From positions 1-34,550 of the forward strand of contig CAZDPU010000009.1 of the NCBI GenBank assembly GCA_964507645.1: DNA of 34,550 nucleotides, written 5' to 3'. Position numbers and translations under genes: made by a program. How positions within the stretch are numbered: position 1 is the first letter of the stretch; every line of letters begins with the position of its first letter. Positions 15,665-23,654 of this stretch are shown here, one piece after another. The notes under the pieces were generated by a model. It did no database searches. It worked only from the letters and a program-made list of their open reading frames with translations, and had not been told where the DNA came from. Origin of the DNA: UBA6624 sp964507645. GTDB taxonomy: Bacteria; UBP7; UBA6624.

Positions 15665-16558
15665 TTATATGTTTTCCTTTTTTAACAACGGGTTCAAGTC
15701 TTCAAACCCAGGCCTGTAATCAAAATTCCTCCTAAACTCTCTGGCCGCCCATGCCCTGAGTGTTGAGAGGGGGATGCTTGAAGGATCTTCGGTTAGGTCT
15801 GAAAGATCAAAACCTGAAGCACGCCCCATTGACTGGTACACCCATGAAAGATGCTCGTAAAATAATTCGCTTGACCCATATGTTGATTTTATATACTTAA
15901 ACTTTTCAAGATGATCGCCTCCTGAATAGGTTGAAGGAAACAGGTTTTTATTGTGGTCAGGGTGTTTGTTTTCTTCGAAATATTGAAGCCAGTATGCTCT
16001 TCTTTCTTTGTGTGTCATTTGCTGGAGCCTTTCAACATTGGTTCTGGAGAGAGTTGGTTTTTTTAATTTGTTTTGTTTGCGAAGCTCGCTCATCCACCTT
16101 GGCTCAACCAGGATGTCATATTCTGTTGGTGCTTCATAAAGATCATGCAGGGCCCAGTCCCAGAGAGCTTCTGGATGCTCGTTTACAGAAAGAGTGTTTT
16201 CGTTATCTCTATTAACAGAAAGTTGCCTTGGGTCCAATATCCCTGGAAACCTAACTCCGATAATATGTATGTTTTTTCTATCAACAAGCCCATCTTTTTC
16301 TAGCTCTTTTATTGACCTTACGGTTGCAGGGGTGGCTACAATTCCAACACTCCCTGTAATGCCCGGCAAATAAACGGCCAGGTTCATTGAGGAAAAGCTA
16401 TTAAATACAATTCGTTGGGCATCATCTGGACTAAAAGCAAAACATGGGGAGGTGGTTCCTGGATAGGGTCCCGTTTCATAACCGATAACAACACTGACTC
16501 TCCCAAGTTGCAAAAGCCTTCTGGCCTCTCTCTGAATGGTAATTCTCATTTCATTCAT
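15665..16558 (-). CDS. FlxC-like protein lacking all iron-sulfur cysteines
   Basis: A 297-residue protein, starting at the ATG at 16558, one base after the HdrA-like stop; an in-frame ATG at 16630 would overlap that gene by 71 bases and is rejected. Relatives in sulfate reducers start 'reaarrLL..g.v.vvIGYe' and contain 'GIVAKGCDSRSI..L', 'KC.RCYACR..CP.CYC' and 'GRC..CGECE..CP..IPL'. This protein has the framework but not the cysteines: REARRLLQLGRVSVVIGYE, GIVATPATVRSIKELEKDG, ENKHPDHNKNLFPSTYSGG and GRASGFDLSDLTEDPSSIPL. Only one cysteine is left in the whole protein. It cannot hold the usual clusters. Its function is unknown; it probably forms a complex with its operon partners. Confidence 0.65.
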   Translation of the reverse strand: MNEMRITIQREARRLLQLGRVSVVIGYETGPYPGTTSPCFAFSPDDAQRIVFNSFSSMNLAVYLPGITGSVGIVATPATVRSIKELEKDGLVDRKNIHIIGVRFPGILDPRQLSVNRDNENTLSVNEHPEALWDWALHDLYEAPTEYDILVEPRWMSELRKQNKLKKPTLSRTNVERLQQMTHKERRAYWLQYFEENKHPDHNKNLFPSTYSGGDHLEKFKYIKSTYGSSELFYEHLSWVYQSMGRASGFDLSDLTEDPSSIPLSTLRAWAAREFRRNFDYRPGFEDLNPLLKKENI

Positions 16559-16559
16559 G

Positions 16560-18884
16560 TTAAATACCCAAAGGCCCCAGGTCTGAAAGCGTATTGTGGA
16601 AGTCTTCCAGCTGGCCTGCAACCTCGTCAACCTGATGAGAATCCATGAATAGAATCTTTACTCTTTCAGGCTCTATTCCACCAGCATCCAAAACACCCTT
16701 AAGGGCTTTGAACCTTCTTTTTGCTAGATAATTATCATTGTGGAACTTGCCACTGCCAAGCGGTCCTCCGATGATAAAAACACCATCTGCCCCATTGAAA
16801 AAGCTCTTCAAGACAAGCAGTGGGTCCAAGTGGGCTGTTGATCTAATCCTCAAAAATCTATAACACGGAGAGTAGGAAATCTCCTCTCTGCCGAGAGTTT
16901 CTAAAAGAGGGTAGCCTCCATGCTGTGATGCAAAACCCGTGATTTTGGGTTCCCAAGCGTTTTCGTCTAGTCCGTTTCCCCAAATGTTTTCAATTTCAGC
17001 AATAGATTTTGAAAGTTCCCAGCCAGTAAGTTCTATATTCCTTGTTGGAGAAGCTGGGATAGAGGCTCCACTTTCTGATTTTCCAAAAATGGTATTTAGT
17101 CTTGTGTAATTCATCCCCCCCTCTTCATTTTGTTGAAAGCTCTCTGGAGAAACCTCTTGAGCTGGGTTGTCGAACCTTGCTAGCTTTTCGTCTTTTTGTT
17201 TTAGCCTATAAGGCTCTCCTGTTTTTTTCCCCAAAACAGCCAAGGCTTTAGCAACTGCTGATTCGGCTGTTAGAACGGCAGCCCTTATATCCCCTGGAGA
17301 CGCACAATCGCCGCAAACAAAAACCCCTGAATTACTTGTTGAACAGGGATCAAGAGATGGATGAGTTTCTGTAAGAAACCCGGAAGAGTCACAGCCGATA
17401 TCAACCGTCTTTGCTAGGGTTTCTGAATCTGGCGAAGGAGACACTTCTGTTGCTAAAACAACTTGAGAAACTGAAATTTGCTGTTCTTTCCCTTGGATCA
17501 AATTATGCAAACTAACCGACAAACCTTTGGTTTGCGAAGTAACCTTGGAAACAGCTCCTCTAATCATTTCAATTTTATATTTTTCCTCAGCAGTTTTCAA
17601 AAACTCTTCGTAACCTTTTGTTCTGGATCTTCTGTCGGAATAAACAACTATGGTTCTGGTTTCATTGTTTGATGTTTTTTTGGCAAGTATTGCCTGTTTG
17701 ACCGAGGTCATTAGTGGAACTTCTGAGGCATAAGGAACACCCCTTTTTGGATCATTGCTGCCTGCATCAACAACCCACAAAATAGAATCCGCTTGCTCTT
17801 CCTTGGATTCTTGACTTTCAAAATCTATTGCTGTAAAAATATTTTTATTTTTTGCAGCGGTTAGGTTTGTTAAGCCAGAAACATCCATCATCTTGGCTCC
17901 AAAAGCCATTATTATTGCTCCGACTTTTTCATGAACCGTTTTTGATTTTTCTTTTTGATCAACTGTTCCGTCTGGGACAAGTGTTATTAGTTTTTTAACC
18001 TCTGGACTGTTGATGTTTTCTGGATCTATCAAAAACAGAGGGGGTACACAGCCCGCATTAGGTCGATACAAAACTTTTGCCGTGGATCCTTTTGGGCCAT
18101 ATTTGTTTGAGAAATCTTGACTCAAGCCTGCAGAAATTTTTTCGTAGTCGTGTATTTTTTCACTATTCACATACCTGGGTTTCCGGGAAATCTCAATATC
18201 AAAATCCCCCCTCACTCCAGAAACGGTTTTTACTTCCGAATAATCGTAAATAATTATATTTTCATGTTGGTAGCACCTTATAGAAAGGCTTCTCATAAGA
18301 TCTTCTGCTTCCTCAAGTTTGGGCCAAAGATTTTTTAGGAAAGAAACCCTGCCCCCTAAGGCGGGGGATTTTTCAACCAAAACGACACTATATCCCGCAT
18401 CTGCAATTCTCAAAGCGGCGGACATGCCGGCAACTCCCCCTCCAACAATTAAAACCTGCTGTTCAACTCTCATTGGTGTTTCGTTTAGCGGTTTGCTCTT
18501 CTCAACCTTCACAACAGCTGTTTGTATCAAGTGGAAGGCTTTCTCGTTAGCTTTTTCCGGCTCCTCTGGGTGAACGCTTGCAACCATTTCTTTTAAATTG
18601 ACGACCTCTAAAAGATACTCATTCATTCCTGCCCTTTTTAATGTTTCTCTAATGTTTTCTTCTCTTTTGTCGATAGATCCACATCCGATAACAACATACC
18701 CTATATTTTGTTCTTTTATTTCCTTTTCCATTGCCGCAAGGCCCTCTATTGTGTTGAGGTCTTCATGTATGAATACATGGCTTATCTCCTGTACATTTTC
18801 AACCAGCTTGCTTGCGATATCCTCTAGGTTAAGTGGGTTTAGGCCCGCCCCTTCTTTGCTAAGAAAAACACCTATTCTTGCCAT
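16560..18884 (-). CDS. HdrA-FlxD(MvhD)-like fusion flavoprotein without iron-sulfur ligands
   Basis: A 774-residue homologue of heterodisulfide-reductase subunit HdrA fused to an MvhD/FlxD domain. The FAD parts are kept: LIVGGGVAGMSAALRIADAG (144-163), VEKSPALGGRV (170-180) and GVFVCGDCASPGDIRAAV (520-537). Every cluster site is changed. RIGVFLSKEGAG replaces 'RIGVFVCHCG'; the 'DCS.CIL' site reads EEAEDLMRSL (191-200); the 'KC.GCG.C...CP' site reads KIHDYEKISAGLSQ (243-256); the second ferredoxin site reads NINSPEVKKLITLVPDG (290-306). In the FlxD part (645-774), FASQHGGYPLL, IRSTAHLDP and GGPLGSGKF replace the cysteine-bearing 'CC.WC', 'CSGRVDP' and 'GCHPGDC'. It has a strong GGAGGAG ribosome site. 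A flavoprotein is likely; bifurcation to ferredoxin is not. HdrB and HdrC are not nearby. Confidence 0.75.
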   Translation of the reverse strand: MARIGVFLSKEGAGLNPLNLEDIASKLVENVQEISHVFIHEDLNTIEGLAAMEKEIKEQNIGYVVIGCGSIDKREENIRETLKRAGMNEYLLEVVNLKEMVASVHPEEPEKANEKAFHLIQTAVVKVEKSKPLNETPMRVEQQVLIVGGGVAGMSAALRIADAGYSVVLVEKSPALGGRVSFLKNLWPKLEEAEDLMRSLSIRCYQHENIIIYDYSEVKTVSGVRGDFDIEISRKPRYVNSEKIHDYEKISAGLSQDFSNKYGPKGSTAKVLYRPNAGCVPPLFLIDPENINSPEVKKLITLVPDGTVDQKEKSKTVHEKVGAIIMAFGAKMMDVSGLTNLTAAKNKNIFTAIDFESQESKEEQADSILWVVDAGSNDPKRGVPYASEVPLMTSVKQAILAKKTSNNETRTIVVYSDRRSRTKGYEEFLKTAEEKYKIEMIRGAVSKVTSQTKGLSVSLHNLIQGKEQQISVSQVVLATEVSPSPDSETLAKTVDIGCDSSGFLTETHPSLDPCSTSNSGVFVCGDCASPGDIRAAVLTAESAVAKALAVLGKKTGEPYRLKQKDEKLARFDNPAQEVSPESFQQNEEGGMNYTRLNTIFGKSESGASIPASPTRNIELTGWELSKSIAEIENIWGNGLDENAWEPKITGFASQHGGYPLLETLGREEISYSPCYRFLRIRSTAHLDPLLVLKSFFNGADGVFIIGGPLGSGKFHNDNYLAKRRFKALKGVLDAGGIEPERVKILFMDSHQVDEVAGQLEDFHNTLSDLGPLGI

Positions 18885-18889
18885 AATTT

Positions 18890-18896
18890 CTCCTCC
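18890..18896 (-). promoter_or_regulatory. Strong ribosome binding site of the HdrA-like gene
   Basis: Minus-strand GGAGGAG, 5 bases before the ATG at 18884; one of the best Shine-Dalgarno matches in the window. It argues that the cluster is actively translated. Confidence 0.7.
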
Positions 18897-18914
18897 GTTC
18901 TTTTGAAATCTAAA

Positions 18915-18939
18915 ACCTTTTAATTCTATTTAAAAAGGT
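18915..18939 (-). terminator. Possible weak terminator or attenuator between tatC and the HdrA-like gene
   Basis: The arms ACCTTTT (18915-18921) and AAAAGGT (18933-18939) pair perfectly around an 11-base loop. On the minus strand the hairpin is followed by four Ts. The stem is AT-rich and short, so it would terminate weakly at best; it may only separate the two expression blocks. Confidence 0.3.
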
Positions 18940-18954
18940 CGTTCTTTTCTCTTT

Positions 18955-19665
18955 TTAATCTTCATTTATTTTTACTATAAAAATACTTAGGTAAAAAAGA
19001 GCAATAAGGGGTATCGCAATGATAACCTGCGTAACAACGTCTGGTGGTGTGATTAAACCTGAAGCTATAAGGAGGATAATGATTGCATATGGTCCGTTTT
19101 TTTGAATTGTTTTGGTGGTTATTAGCTTTAACTTTGCAAGAATCCCCATAACTATTGGCAACTGAAAGGCAAGAACTGAGGCTAGCATCATTGATTGAAT
19201 GAAGGTGAACCAGTTTTTAAGGGTCCATGTTGGTTCGAGATTGTGAAAAGTTGTAGTTTTGAAAAGAAATCCTACTGAAATTGGTATCAACACCTCCCAT
19301 GAAAAAAATACTCCAAAAATTGCCATGAGAAAAGCTGGAATTACAAAAATTTGAAGTGTTTTTTTTTCTGTTTTTTTTAGAGCTGGCCAAATAAAAACAG
19401 CTGTCTCTCGAACAATAAAGGGGGAGGAGGCTATCAGCCCGCACATCAGAACTAACTTTATTGGGACCAAGAAACCTTCTTGGGGAGAAAGAACAGCCAG
19501 TGTTTCAATTCCAACAGCAGCTAGTGGATCTTGGAGTCTTGCTAGAAGGCTTTCGTGAAAAAGGGAAATGATGAGTATTGCAGAAAAACAATACCCCAAA
19601 CTTCTCAACACAGCCTGTTGAAGGTCTGAAACATGCTCGGACAAAGACATTTTTCTGTCTTCCAT
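18955..19665 (-). CDS. tatC: Sec-independent protein translocase TatC
   Basis: A 236-residue polytopic membrane protein that recognises twin-arginine signal peptides and, with TatA, moves folded proteins across the inner membrane. The N-terminal LSEHVSDLQQAVLRSLGY corresponds to the 'L..HL.ELR.R' signature but has Gln where Arg is usual. Then come SPQEGFLVPIKLVLMCGLIASSPFIV, the loop before VFIWPALKKTEKK, WFTFIQSMMLASVLAFQLPIVM and IASGLITPPDVVTQVIIAIPL, the conserved 'TPpD..tQ' segment. Six membrane segments are evident. The gene starts 9 bases after tatA. Folded, cofactor-carrying proteins are the usual Tat cargo; the Flx/Hdr-like proteins downstream have no Tat signals themselves. Confidence 0.92.
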   Translation of the reverse strand: MEDRKMSLSEHVSDLQQAVLRSLGYCFSAILIISLFHESLLARLQDPLAAVGIETLAVLSPQEGFLVPIKLVLMCGLIASSPFIVRETAVFIWPALKKTEKKTLQIFVIPAFLMAIFGVFFSWEVLIPISVGFLFKTTTFHNLEPTWTLKNWFTFIQSMMLASVLAFQLPIVMGILAKLKLITTKTIQKNGPYAIIILLIASGLITPPDVVTQVIIAIPLIALFYLSIFIVKINED

Positions 19666-19674
19666 TTTTGTTTG

Positions 19675-19854
19675 TTACTCGTCTTTGTCTTTTTTGATTT
19701 TCTTTCCTTCTTCAAGTCCTTTTTTGAATTCGCCGCTTGTTCTTCCAAGGGACCTTGCGAACTCTGTAACTTTTTTAGGGCCAAAAAGAACCAAAACAAC
19801 TATTGCTATTAAAGCAATTTCAGTGGGTCCTAGGGCAAAAATTAATTCAAACAT
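19675..19854 (-). CDS. tatA: Sec-independent protein translocase TatA
   Basis: A 59-residue TatA/TatB-type protein: a periplasmic start MFELIFALGPTE, one membrane helix (IALIAIVVLVLFG), the FGPKK hinge, an amphipathic helix KVTEFARSLGRTSGEFKKGL, and a Lys/Asp-rich tail. TatA oligomers form the translocation path opened by TatC. The ATG at 19854 is chosen because TAAGGAG lies 6 bases upstream; an in-frame ATG at 19881 would start inside lpdA. The short length and the absence of a second paralogue nearby suggest a minimal TatAC system in which one protein may serve as both TatA and TatB. Confidence 0.9.
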   Translation of the reverse strand: MFELIFALGPTEIALIAIVVLVLFGPKKVTEFARSLGRTSGEFKKGLEEGKKIKKDKDE

Positions 19855-19860
19855 TTCATT

Positions 19861-19867
19861 CTCCTTA
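19861..19867 (-). promoter_or_regulatory. Ribosome binding site that fixes the tatA start
   Basis: Minus-strand TAAGGAG, 6 bases before the ATG at 19854. It overlaps the TAA stop of the E3 gene, so translation of the two is probably coupled. Confidence 0.7.
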
Positions 19868-21241
19868 GGTATGAATTGCACCGTGTCCTGAAGCTTCTAA
19901 AGACGCTTCTTTCAAAGCCTCGCTGAGCGTTGGGTGAGCGTGAATAAAAATACCAACATCCTCTGCAGTTCCGCAAAAGCCCATAGCCATTGCTGCTTCC
20001 CCGATAAGCTCGGAAGCCTTTGGTCCAAGTATATGAACTCCTAAAATCTGATCGGTTTTTTTGTCTGCCAAAACCTTAACAAATCCTTCGGTACAGCCTA
20101 TTGCCATTGCTCTTCCAGATGCTGAAAACGGAAACATACCTGTCTTGAATTCTAAGCCTGCTTTTTTTAGTTCATTTGCATTTCTTCCAATAGAGGCTCC
20201 TTCAGGATGGGTATAAACAACAGACGGTATTAATTCATAGTTAAATGTTGTGTTTTTTCCTGCAATTCTTTCGGCAACAACAACCCCCTCTTCGCTAGCT
20301 TTGTGAGCAAGCATTGGGCCTGGAACAAGATCTCCTATTGCATATATCCCCTCTTGGGATGTTTCCATTTTTTCGTCAACGACAACAAAGCTTCTTTTGT
20401 TGGTCTTTATTCCGAGTGCTTCGAGGTTTACACCCCCTCTGTTGGGGGTTCTTCCAACAGCAACCAAAACCTGTTCTGATGTTTGTTTGTCTTTTTTCTT
20501 GTTTTTTTCAAGGTTTAACATAATGCTGTTTTTAGATTTTTTGCACCCGGTTACTTTTGTTGATGTTTTGAATTTAATTCCTTGTTTTTTCAAAGATTTT
20601 TTTAGCTGTTTGCTTATGTCGGGATCCATCAATGGAACAATTGCGTCCATCATCTCTATTACGGTCACCTTTGTCCCTATCCTGTTGTAAACACTGGCCA
20701 TCTCTAAGCCAATATAGCCCCCACCAACAACTATCATGTCTTTTGGGATTTTTCCTTGCGAAAGAGCTTGTGTTGAGTTGATTATTTTTTCACCATCAAA
20801 TGGTAAAAATGGAATTTCAATTGGTTTGGAACCTGTAGCCAAGACAACATTTTTTGTTGCAAGGTTGCTGCGACCTACAATCACTGTGTGCCTTGACTTT
20901 ACCTGTGCAGCTCCTTCAAAATAATCAATTTTTTCCTTTTTAAGCAAAAACTCAACGCCTGAGGTTAGCTTGTTCACTATCCCCTCTCTTCTTTTTTGAA
21001 GTGTCCCCCAATTCATTGTTGCTTCTTTTGTTTCAATTCCGTGTTCGTTGTTTTCTTTTATTTCAGAAAATATCTCTGTTGAATCCAGAAGAGCTTTTGA
21101 GGGGATGCAGCCAACATTCAAACATGTTCCTCCCGCTTTTTCTTTTTCAACAACAGCTACCTTGAGGCCAAGTTGTGCTGCACGTAATGCACAAACATAG
21201 CCCCCAGGTCCTGCCCCGACTATGACAAGATCGTATTTCAT
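19865..21241 (-). CDS. lpdA: Dihydrolipoamide dehydrogenase (E3)
   Basis: A 458-residue FAD disulfide oxidoreductase that reoxidises the dihydrolipoyl group on E2 and passes electrons to NAD+. It has the FAD site VIVGAGPGGYVCALRAAQLG, the redox-active pair in GGTCLNVGCIPSKALL, the NAD site VVGGGYIGLEMASVYNRIG, the second FAD motif GIYAIGDLVPGPMLAHKA, and the interface catalytic His-Glu in HAHPTLSEALKEA. All catalytic residues are present. It overlaps the E2 gene by 4 bases (ATGA) and is followed 10 bases later by tatA. Confidence 0.95.
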   Translation of the reverse strand: MKYDLVIVGAGPGGYVCALRAAQLGLKVAVVEKEKAGGTCLNVGCIPSKALLDSTEIFSEIKENNEHGIETKEATMNWGTLQKRREGIVNKLTSGVEFLLKKEKIDYFEGAAQVKSRHTVIVGRSNLATKNVVLATGSKPIEIPFLPFDGEKIINSTQALSQGKIPKDMIVVGGGYIGLEMASVYNRIGTKVTVIEMMDAIVPLMDPDISKQLKKSLKKQGIKFKTSTKVTGCKKSKNSIMLNLEKNKKKDKQTSEQVLVAVGRTPNRGGVNLEALGIKTNKRSFVVVDEKMETSQEGIYAIGDLVPGPMLAHKASEEGVVVAERIAGKNTTFNYELIPSVVYTHPEGASIGRNANELKKAGLEFKTGMFPFSASGRAMAIGCTEGFVKVLADKKTDQILGVHILGPKASELIGEAAMAMGFCGTAEDVGIFIHAHPTLSEALKEASLEASGHGAIHT

Positions 21242-22161
21242 GAAATTGGGCCTGTGGCTAAAAGGCCTGGGTGTTCCAAAAGCTCTTTAAACCTACATAA
21301 AAACCTAACTGCCAAAACTCCATCAACCATCCTGTGATCGCTTGAGAGGGAGATATAAACCATTGGTTTGATTGTTATGTTTCCATTTTCCACAACCGCT
21401 CTTTCTTTAACGGTGTGTATCCCTAAGATTCCTGCCTCTGGCTGATTGATAATAGGGGCAGACATCAGCGGACCTCCAAACATTCCTGCATTTGTTATGG
21501 TGAACGTCCCTCCGGTAATGTCTTGCATGGTTAGTTTGTTCTCTTGTGCAGCAACTGACAATCTATTAATTTCGAGAGCCAAATTCTCTAGGTTGAAAAA
21601 ATCAGCATTTTTAATAACTGGAACAATAAGGCTTTCGCCAACGCTTGCTGCCATTCCAATGTTTCTATAGTTTTTAGTAACCAGCTCCTCTCCATCAAGG
21701 GAAACGTTCATTCTTGGAAAGTCCTTAAGCGCCTGTACGGCAGCTCTGACAAAAAAACTCATCAATGTCACTCTTACATTTTTTTCTTTTAGTTGTTCTT
21801 TTGCTTTCCTGTACACAGCTAAAGTTTCACTCATGTCGGCTTCATCGACAATTAAAAAATGCGGACTTGTAGAAACCGAATGAACCATGTGTTTTGCCAT
21901 TGCAGCCATTGCGCCGTTCATTGGATTTCGTGTTTCTGTGTTTGTAGGTTCTGAAGTATTTTTTTCAGATATTTTTGGTTTTTTAAAAGACAAAACGTCC
22001 TTCATCTGTATTCTTCCCTCTGGACCACTTCCTGTAATTGTTGCTGGGTCAATGTCATTTTCCCGACAGTATTTCCTGATGGCTGGACTTGTTTTTACAA
22101 GTCTAGAATTTGAAGATCTTGTTGGTTCCGGTGCTGGCGTTGGTTCCGGTGCTGGAGTTTG
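21238..22161 (-). CDS. 2-oxoacid dehydrogenase E2 component, E3-binding and catalytic part (separated from its lipoyl part)
   Basis: The acyltransferase part of E2. The frame is open from just below a TAA at 22162-22164. It reads a Pro-Ala-Glu-Thr linker, then the E3/E1-binding domain (RLVKTSPAIRKYC, GSGPEGRIQ), a flexible linker, and the catalytic domain with STSPHFLIVDEADMSE, GGTFTITNAGMFG and the active-site SSDHRMVDG near the C-terminus. It lies in the same frame as the lipoyl part upstream. Together the two make a normal E2, so the stop and the odd stretch at 22165-22227 are probably assembly damage next to the 10-N gap. If translated alone it would begin at the ATG at 22005 and lack the lipoyl and most of the binding domain. 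Confidence 0.85.
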   Translation of the reverse strand, partial: QTPAPEPTPAPEPTRSSNSRLVKTSPAIRKYCRENDIDPATITGSGPEGRIQMKDVLSFKKPKISEKNTSEPTNTETRNPMNGAMAAMAKHMVHSVSTSPHFLIVDEADMSETLAVYRKAKEQLKEKNVRVTLMSFFVRAAVQALKDFPRMNVSLDGEELVTKNYRNIGMAASVGESLIVPVIKNADFFNLENLALEINRLSVAAQENKLTMQDITGGTFTITNAGMFGGPLMSAPIINQPEAGILGIHTVKERAVVENGNITIKPMVYISLSSDHRMVDGVLAVRFLCRFKELLEHPGLLATGPIS

Positions 22162-22339
22162 TTAAGGTGCTTGTGTATCTATTGCTCCTTGTGTTTGTAT
22201 AGCTGCATATGTTTGTAGCACAGCAAGNNNNNNNNNNGTTGCTGGTTCTTTTTTCTTTTCCGGTGTTGTTTTCGTGTCTGGGGTAGGTTTTGTTGCTGGG
22301 GTTGGTTCCGGTGCTGGTGTTGGTTCCGGTGCTGGTGAT
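22124..22339. repeat. 18-base tandem repeat units coding the E2 linker, on both sides of the gap
   Basis: Plus-strand units of the form GGTTCCGGTGCTGGNGTT occur at 22124-22141 and 22142-22159, and again at 22304-22321 and 22322-22339. On the coding strand each encodes a Pro-Ala-Pro-Glu-Pro-Thr linker unit. Such repeats collapse in short-read assembly and explain the gap between them. Confidence 0.8.
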
Positions 22340-22623
22340 TTTTTTGGATTAAGTTTTTCTATATCTCCCTTTGACAAGCTTTCGCCTTCTTTTTGTATCA
22401 CAGCAATTGTTTGTCCGACAGGAACAACATCTCCGGGTTGGGCAAAAACGGCAACAAGGATTCCATCTTTAAATGCTGTTATAGGGGTTGTTATCTTGTC
22501 TGTTTCTAGAATGCCTATCTCTTCATCTCTCTTTACAGCATCTCCTATGTTTTTTTTCCACTCAGAAACCTTTGCCTCAATAACACTGACTCCTAGATCT
22601 GGTACTGGGACCTTGATTGGCAT
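22162..22623 (-). CDS. 2-oxoacid dehydrogenase E2 component, lipoyl part (broken by a gap)
   Basis: The lipoyl domain of E2: VPVPDLGVSVIEAKVSEW, GDAVKRDEEIGILETDKITT, where the Lys in ETDK is lipoylated, and PGDVVPVGQTIAVIQ. It continues into a Pro/Glu/Thr/Ala linker encoded by a tandem repeat. The sequence is then interrupted by 10 Ns (22228-22237), followed by about 21 odd residues (LAVLQTYAAIQTQG...) and a stop. The lipoyl sequence looks somewhat like the 2-oxoglutarate dehydrogenase type. The start ATG overlaps the last base of the E1beta gene. It should be read as one gene with the following entry. Confidence 0.85.
   Translation of the reverse strand: MPIKVPVPDLGVSVIEAKVSEWKKNIGDAVKRDEEIGILETDKITTPITAFKDGILVAVFAQPGDVVPVGQTIAVIQKEGESLSKGDIEKLNPKKSPAPEPTPAPEPTPATKPTPDTKTTPEKKKEPAXXXXLAVLQTYAAIQTQGAIDTQAP
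22228..22237. other. Assembly gap (10 Ns)
   Basis: A run of ten Ns inside the E2 linker; ten is a common placeholder length, so the true length is unknown. Confidence 0.98.
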
Positions 22624-23654
22624 TATCCGTCTCCCAAAGCCCTTTTGCAGGAGTTTACAATTTCCTCTTTTGATGGCAGATAGGCTGCTTCCATTCCAGC
22701 CTCAAAAGGAAAAGGTGTGTCTGGCCCTGCAATAGTTCTTATTGGGGTTACAAGATTCCAGAAAGCCCCTTCTTGCACACGCGCAGCAACCTCGCTTGTA
22801 AAACCGTAAGCAGCATGAGACTCGGCAACAACAACACACCTTCCCGTCTTGCAAACAGATTCAATCATGATTTCTTCGTCCATTGGCCACAGTGTTCTTG
22901 GGTCTATAACTTCAATACTTGCACCTTCTTTTTCCAGTGTTTTGATTGCATCTAAGCACTTGTGCAACATTGCTCCGTAAGAGATTATTGTTAGGTCTTT
23001 GCCTTTCTGCACAACCTTTCCTTTTCCCAGCTCTACAGTAAAGTTTGGATCATTTGGAACATCTCCAGTAATGGCCCTGTACAACCCTTTATGTTCTATG
23101 TAAACACATGGATCATCAGACCTTATGCAAGACCTTAAAAGACCTGCTGCATCTCTTGGATTACTTGGCGCAGTAACAACAAGCCCTCCAGCATGACAGA
23201 ACCACGCTTCATTGCTTTGGCTATGTGTCATTCCTCCCCCTATGCCCCCTCCATATGGAACCCTTATCGTTAAAGGACAGCACCAGGAACCGTTGGTTTT
23301 GAATGATATTGTTCCCGCCTGGTTAACTATATGGCCCATTGCACAATCTATAAAATCCATAAATTGGATTTCTGCAATTGGCCTATATCCCGAAAGGGCG
23401 GCTCCAACAGCCCCTCCAATAATCAGGTTTTCTGCAAGGGGTGCGTCTAAAACCCTAAGGGGGCCAAATTCGTCATACATTTTTTTTGTTAAATCTGGCT
23501 TTCCGTCATCTTGAGACCTCCAAGCAGTTGCCTTGAAAACACCTCCGTACCTTCCTGAATCCTGTCCTAAAACAAAAACAGTTTCATCTATCTCCATTTC
23601 AGACCACATTGTGTCTGTTATTGCCTGAATATAACTTATATTTTTGTTAGACAT
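22623..23654 (-). CDS. pdhB: 2-oxoacid (probably pyruvate) dehydrogenase E1 component, beta subunit
   Basis: A 343-residue E1beta subunit, the partner of E1alpha in the thiamine-diphosphate-dependent decarboxylation that loads the lipoyl group of E2. It has FVLGQDSGRYGGVFKAT, VLDAPLAENLIIGGAVGAALSGYRP, EIQFMDFIDCAMGHIVNQAG, IRVPYGGGIGGGMTHSQSNEAWF and LVVTAPSNPRDAAGLLRS, all standard E1beta landmarks. It overlaps E1alpha by 8 bases and E2 by one base. Sequence motifs do not separate pyruvate from branched-chain 2-oxoacid specificity with certainty; the presence of lipA, lipB and E3 in the same series fits either. Confidence 0.9.
   Translation of the reverse strand: MSNKNISYIQAITDTMWSEMEIDETVFVLGQDSGRYGGVFKATAWRSQDDGKPDLTKKMYDEFGPLRVLDAPLAENLIIGGAVGAALSGYRPIAEIQFMDFIDCAMGHIVNQAGTISFKTNGSWCCPLTIRVPYGGGIGGGMTHSQSNEAWFCHAGGLVVTAPSNPRDAAGLLRSCIRSDDPCVYIEHKGLYRAITGDVPNDPNFTVELGKGKVVQKGKDLTIISYGAMLHKCLDAIKTLEKEGASIEVIDPRTLWPMDEEIMIESVCKTGRCVVVAESHAAYGFTSEVAARVQEGAFWNLVTPIRTIAGPDTPFPFEAGMEAAYLPSKEEIVNSCKRALGDG

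Noticed and set aside
16559..16630. Upstream ATG start for the FlxC-like gene
   Set aside because: It would overlap the HdrA-like gene by 71 bases and add 24 residues unrelated to the family start; the ATG at 16558 sits one base after the stop and begins the conserved sequence.
13857..18884. The operon as decaying pseudogenes
   Set aside because: There are no stops or frameshifts in about 5 kb. The genes overlap cleanly, the first has an excellent ribosome site, and conserved framework residues flank the lost cysteines.
22274..22735. A 153-residue plus-strand open frame opposite the E2/E1beta junction
   Set aside because: It is antisense to the lipoyl domain and the linker repeat; its Gly-Val-Ser-Ala repeats are just the reverse of the Pro-Ala-Glu-Thr linker.
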